NCBI GenBank assembly: GCA_029065825.1
Contig: JAIEHQ010000150.1
Coordinates: forward strand, 1-6,023
Direction: 5' to 3'
DNA: 6,023 nt
DNA from: Alistipes sp.
Lineage (GTDB): Bacteria > Bacteroidota > Bacteroidia > Bacteroidales > Rikenellaceae
Shown: one piece after another, positions 5,044 through 6,023 of the stretch
How the letters are laid out: each line of letters opens with the position of its first letter
Position numbering within the stretch: the stretch's first letter is position 1
Program-made: the position numbers and the translations under genes
The notes under the pieces: generated by a model
What the model was told of the DNA's origin: nothing
Databases searched by the model: none
What the model saw: the letters and a program-made list of their open reading frames with translations, nothing else

Positions 5044-5562
5044 ATGAAAACGAGAACCGTACTTCTGTTGATCGCGCTTCTGGGCGCATGCTGCGCCGCT
5101 TCGGCACAGCCCCTGCCCCGCAAGGTACCCAACGTCAAACTGCTCGACGTGGACGGCAATCCGGCGACCCTTCCCCACTGGGGCGAGAAGAACCTGATGA
5201 TCTTCTATGTCGATCCCGACCGCCACAAACAGAACAACGACTTCACGGTCGATATGGAGCAGAACCACCGCGCCGAAGGCGACAACCTCTACGGATTCGG
5301 CATCATGAACCTCAACGACGCCCCGATGATCCCCAACGGCATGGCCCGCACCATGGCCCGCAAGCGCACCGCCTCCAACGGCGGCACCGTCCTCTCCGAC
5401 GAGGCGAGTATTCTGCGCGACGCATGGGGACTGGGCGACTGCAACAACCAGTTCGTCCTGCTGCTCGTCTCGAAAGAGGGCGAGCTGGTCTATCTCCACA
5501 AAGGAGTGCTCTCGCAAGCGGAAATAAAGAGGTTCTACCGGGTGCTCGACAACTACCGATAG
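5044..5562 (+). CDS. Exported YtfJ-like thioredoxin-fold protein without a CxxC motif
   Basis: A 172-residue periplasmic (or lipid-anchored) protein of unknown function. Residues 1-21 are a signal peptide with likely cleavage after A21 (ASA|QP); LLGAC with C16 is a possible lipobox, so a lipoprotein is the alternative. The mature part resembles the YtfJ family (PF09695), a thioredoxin-like group: PNVKLLDVDGN (29-39), a strand LMIFYVDPD (51-59) where redox-active relatives carry CxxC, IMNLNDAPMIPNGM (87-100), then FVLLLVSKEGELVYLHKG (137-154) and a C-terminal helix. Only one cysteine (C133) remains in the mature chain, so thiol-disulfide exchange by a CxxC pair is not possible. The start is set at the ATG 5044, because the earlier TTG at 5011 overlaps the promoter. 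The Omp85-like gene follows after 12 bases, so the two are probably co-transcribed. The family match is from recalled sequence features, not an alignment. Confidence 0.78.
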   Translation: MKTRTVLLLIALLGACCAASAQPLPRKVPNVKLLDVDGNPATLPHWGEKNLMIFYVDPDRHKQNNDFTVDMEQNHRAEGDNLYGFGIMNLNDAPMIPNGMARTMARKRTASNGGTVLSDEASILRDAWGLGDCNNQFVLLLVSKEGELVYLHKGVLSQAEIKRFYRVLDNYR

Positions 5563-5574
5563 CGAACGCTCCGC

Positions 5575-6023
5575 ATGCCGGCCTTGAGAACGATCCTTTT
5601 CGGAGCGCTGCTCTTCGCAGCCCCCCTTTCGCGCGCCCAGGAGTCGGGCGGCGGCAAGCCCGACGATTCGATCGGCTGCATCCGCCCGCAGCCCGAACCG
5701 GCCGGCGACTCGCTCGCCCCCGCGCCGAGAAGATCGCTGCTGCACCGGATCATCGACTACTTCGGACAGGCCAACCGCGACAGAACCTTCGAGAAGAAGA
5801 TCGACTTCACCTTCATCGGCGGCCCCAGCTACTCGAAAGAGAACCAGTTCAGCCTGTCGGTCATGGCCTCGGGCCTCTACCGCATCGACCGCACCGATTC
5901 GCTCACCCCGCCCTCCAACATCACGGCATTCGTAACGGGCGGCACCACCGGATTCTACAAGGTAGGCATCGACGGCAACACCCTGCTGCGCCAGAACCGG
6001 CACCGCATCGTCTATGCGCTATC
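5575..6023 (+). CDS. Outer-membrane protein of the Omp85/surface-antigen (BamA/TamA-like) barrel type, 3' end outside the window
   Basis: The first 149 codons of an outer-membrane protein; the stop lies beyond the window. Residues 1-21 form a signal peptide with likely cleavage at SRA|QE. A Pro-, Ser- and Gly-rich linker (about 22-55) and a short helix-like stretch (54-65) lead to what looks like the first strands of a barrel: KKIDFTFIGGPSYS (74-87), FSLSVMASGLYRID (92-105), then SNITAFVTGGTTGFYKVGIDG (114-134). FIGGPSYS followed by a GLYR strand is the pattern I associate with Bacteroidetes BamA/TamA-like surface-antigen proteins. There is no room for POTRA domains before the barrel, so this would be a POTRA-less member, unlike BamA itself. 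It begins 12 bases after the YtfJ-like gene with no promoter or terminator between them. The barrel class is an inference from a partial N-terminus; its role and any partnership with the YtfJ-like protein are unknown. Confidence 0.7.
   Translation, partial: MPALRTILFGALLFAAPLSRAQESGGGKPDDSIGCIRPQPEPAGDSLAPAPRRSLLHRIIDYFGQANRDRTFEKKIDFTFIGGPSYSKENQFSLSVMASGLYRIDRTDSLTPPSNITAFVTGGTTGFYKVGIDGNTLLRQNRHRIVYAL

Noticed and set aside
4792..6003. A 403-codon open frame on the minus strand opposite the YtfJ-like and Omp85-like genes.
   Set aside because: It covers a promoter and two plus-strand genes with signal peptides and family motifs. Its own translation is low-complexity Val/Ala/Gly/Arg-rich with no recognisable domain, typical of an antisense shadow.

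Overview
The window looks like chromosomal DNA from a GC-rich member of the Bacteroidales; an Alistipes-like (Rikenellaceae) genome is my best guess, not a proven assignment. The reasons are three candidate Bacteroidetes -7 promoter boxes (TAnnTTTG), A-rich or unremarkable leaders instead of strong Shine-Dalgarno sites, signal peptides ending in A|Q, a type IX secretion (T9SS) sorting domain, a PorV-like barrel and GC-rich codon usage. No mobile element, CRISPR array, rRNA or tRNA gene was recognised.

Layout. (1) 115-861 (+) is fabG, the 3-oxoacyl-ACP reductase of fatty acid synthesis, closed by a strong intrinsic terminator at 867-906. (2) After a 190-bp gap holding a candidate promoter, 1098-3197 (+) encodes a subtilisin-family (S8) protease with a lipoprotein-type signal peptide, prodomain, catalytic domain, beta-sandwich and T9SS type A sorting domain. 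Only 14 bases later, 3212-4201 (+) encodes a PorV/PorQ-like outer-membrane beta-barrel. (3) A nested palindrome at 4216-4273 separates this pair from the convergent 4281-4769 (-) gene for a low-molecular-weight protein tyrosine phosphatase. (4) A 274-bp divergent intergenic region carries promoters for the phosphatase and for the next unit, which begins with an exported YtfJ-like thioredoxin-fold protein at 5044-5562 (+). Twelve bases later comes the start of an outer-membrane barrel protein of the Omp85/surface-antigen type (5575 to the window edge, incomplete).

How the parts may work together. The most distinctive piece is the protease/PorV-like pair. In known T9SS, PorV collects cargo by its C-terminal sorting domain and delivers it to the surface attachment complex. 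Here a cargo protease and a PorV-type barrel appear to be co-transcribed, which suggests a dedicated cargo/shuttle pair. The protease also has a lipobox followed by acidic residues resembling a Bacteroidetes surface-lipoprotein signal, so it carries two apparently competing cell-surface anchoring signals. The YtfJ-like/Omp85-like pair is a second envelope unit, of unknown function. fabG and the phosphatase are ordinary single-gene units.
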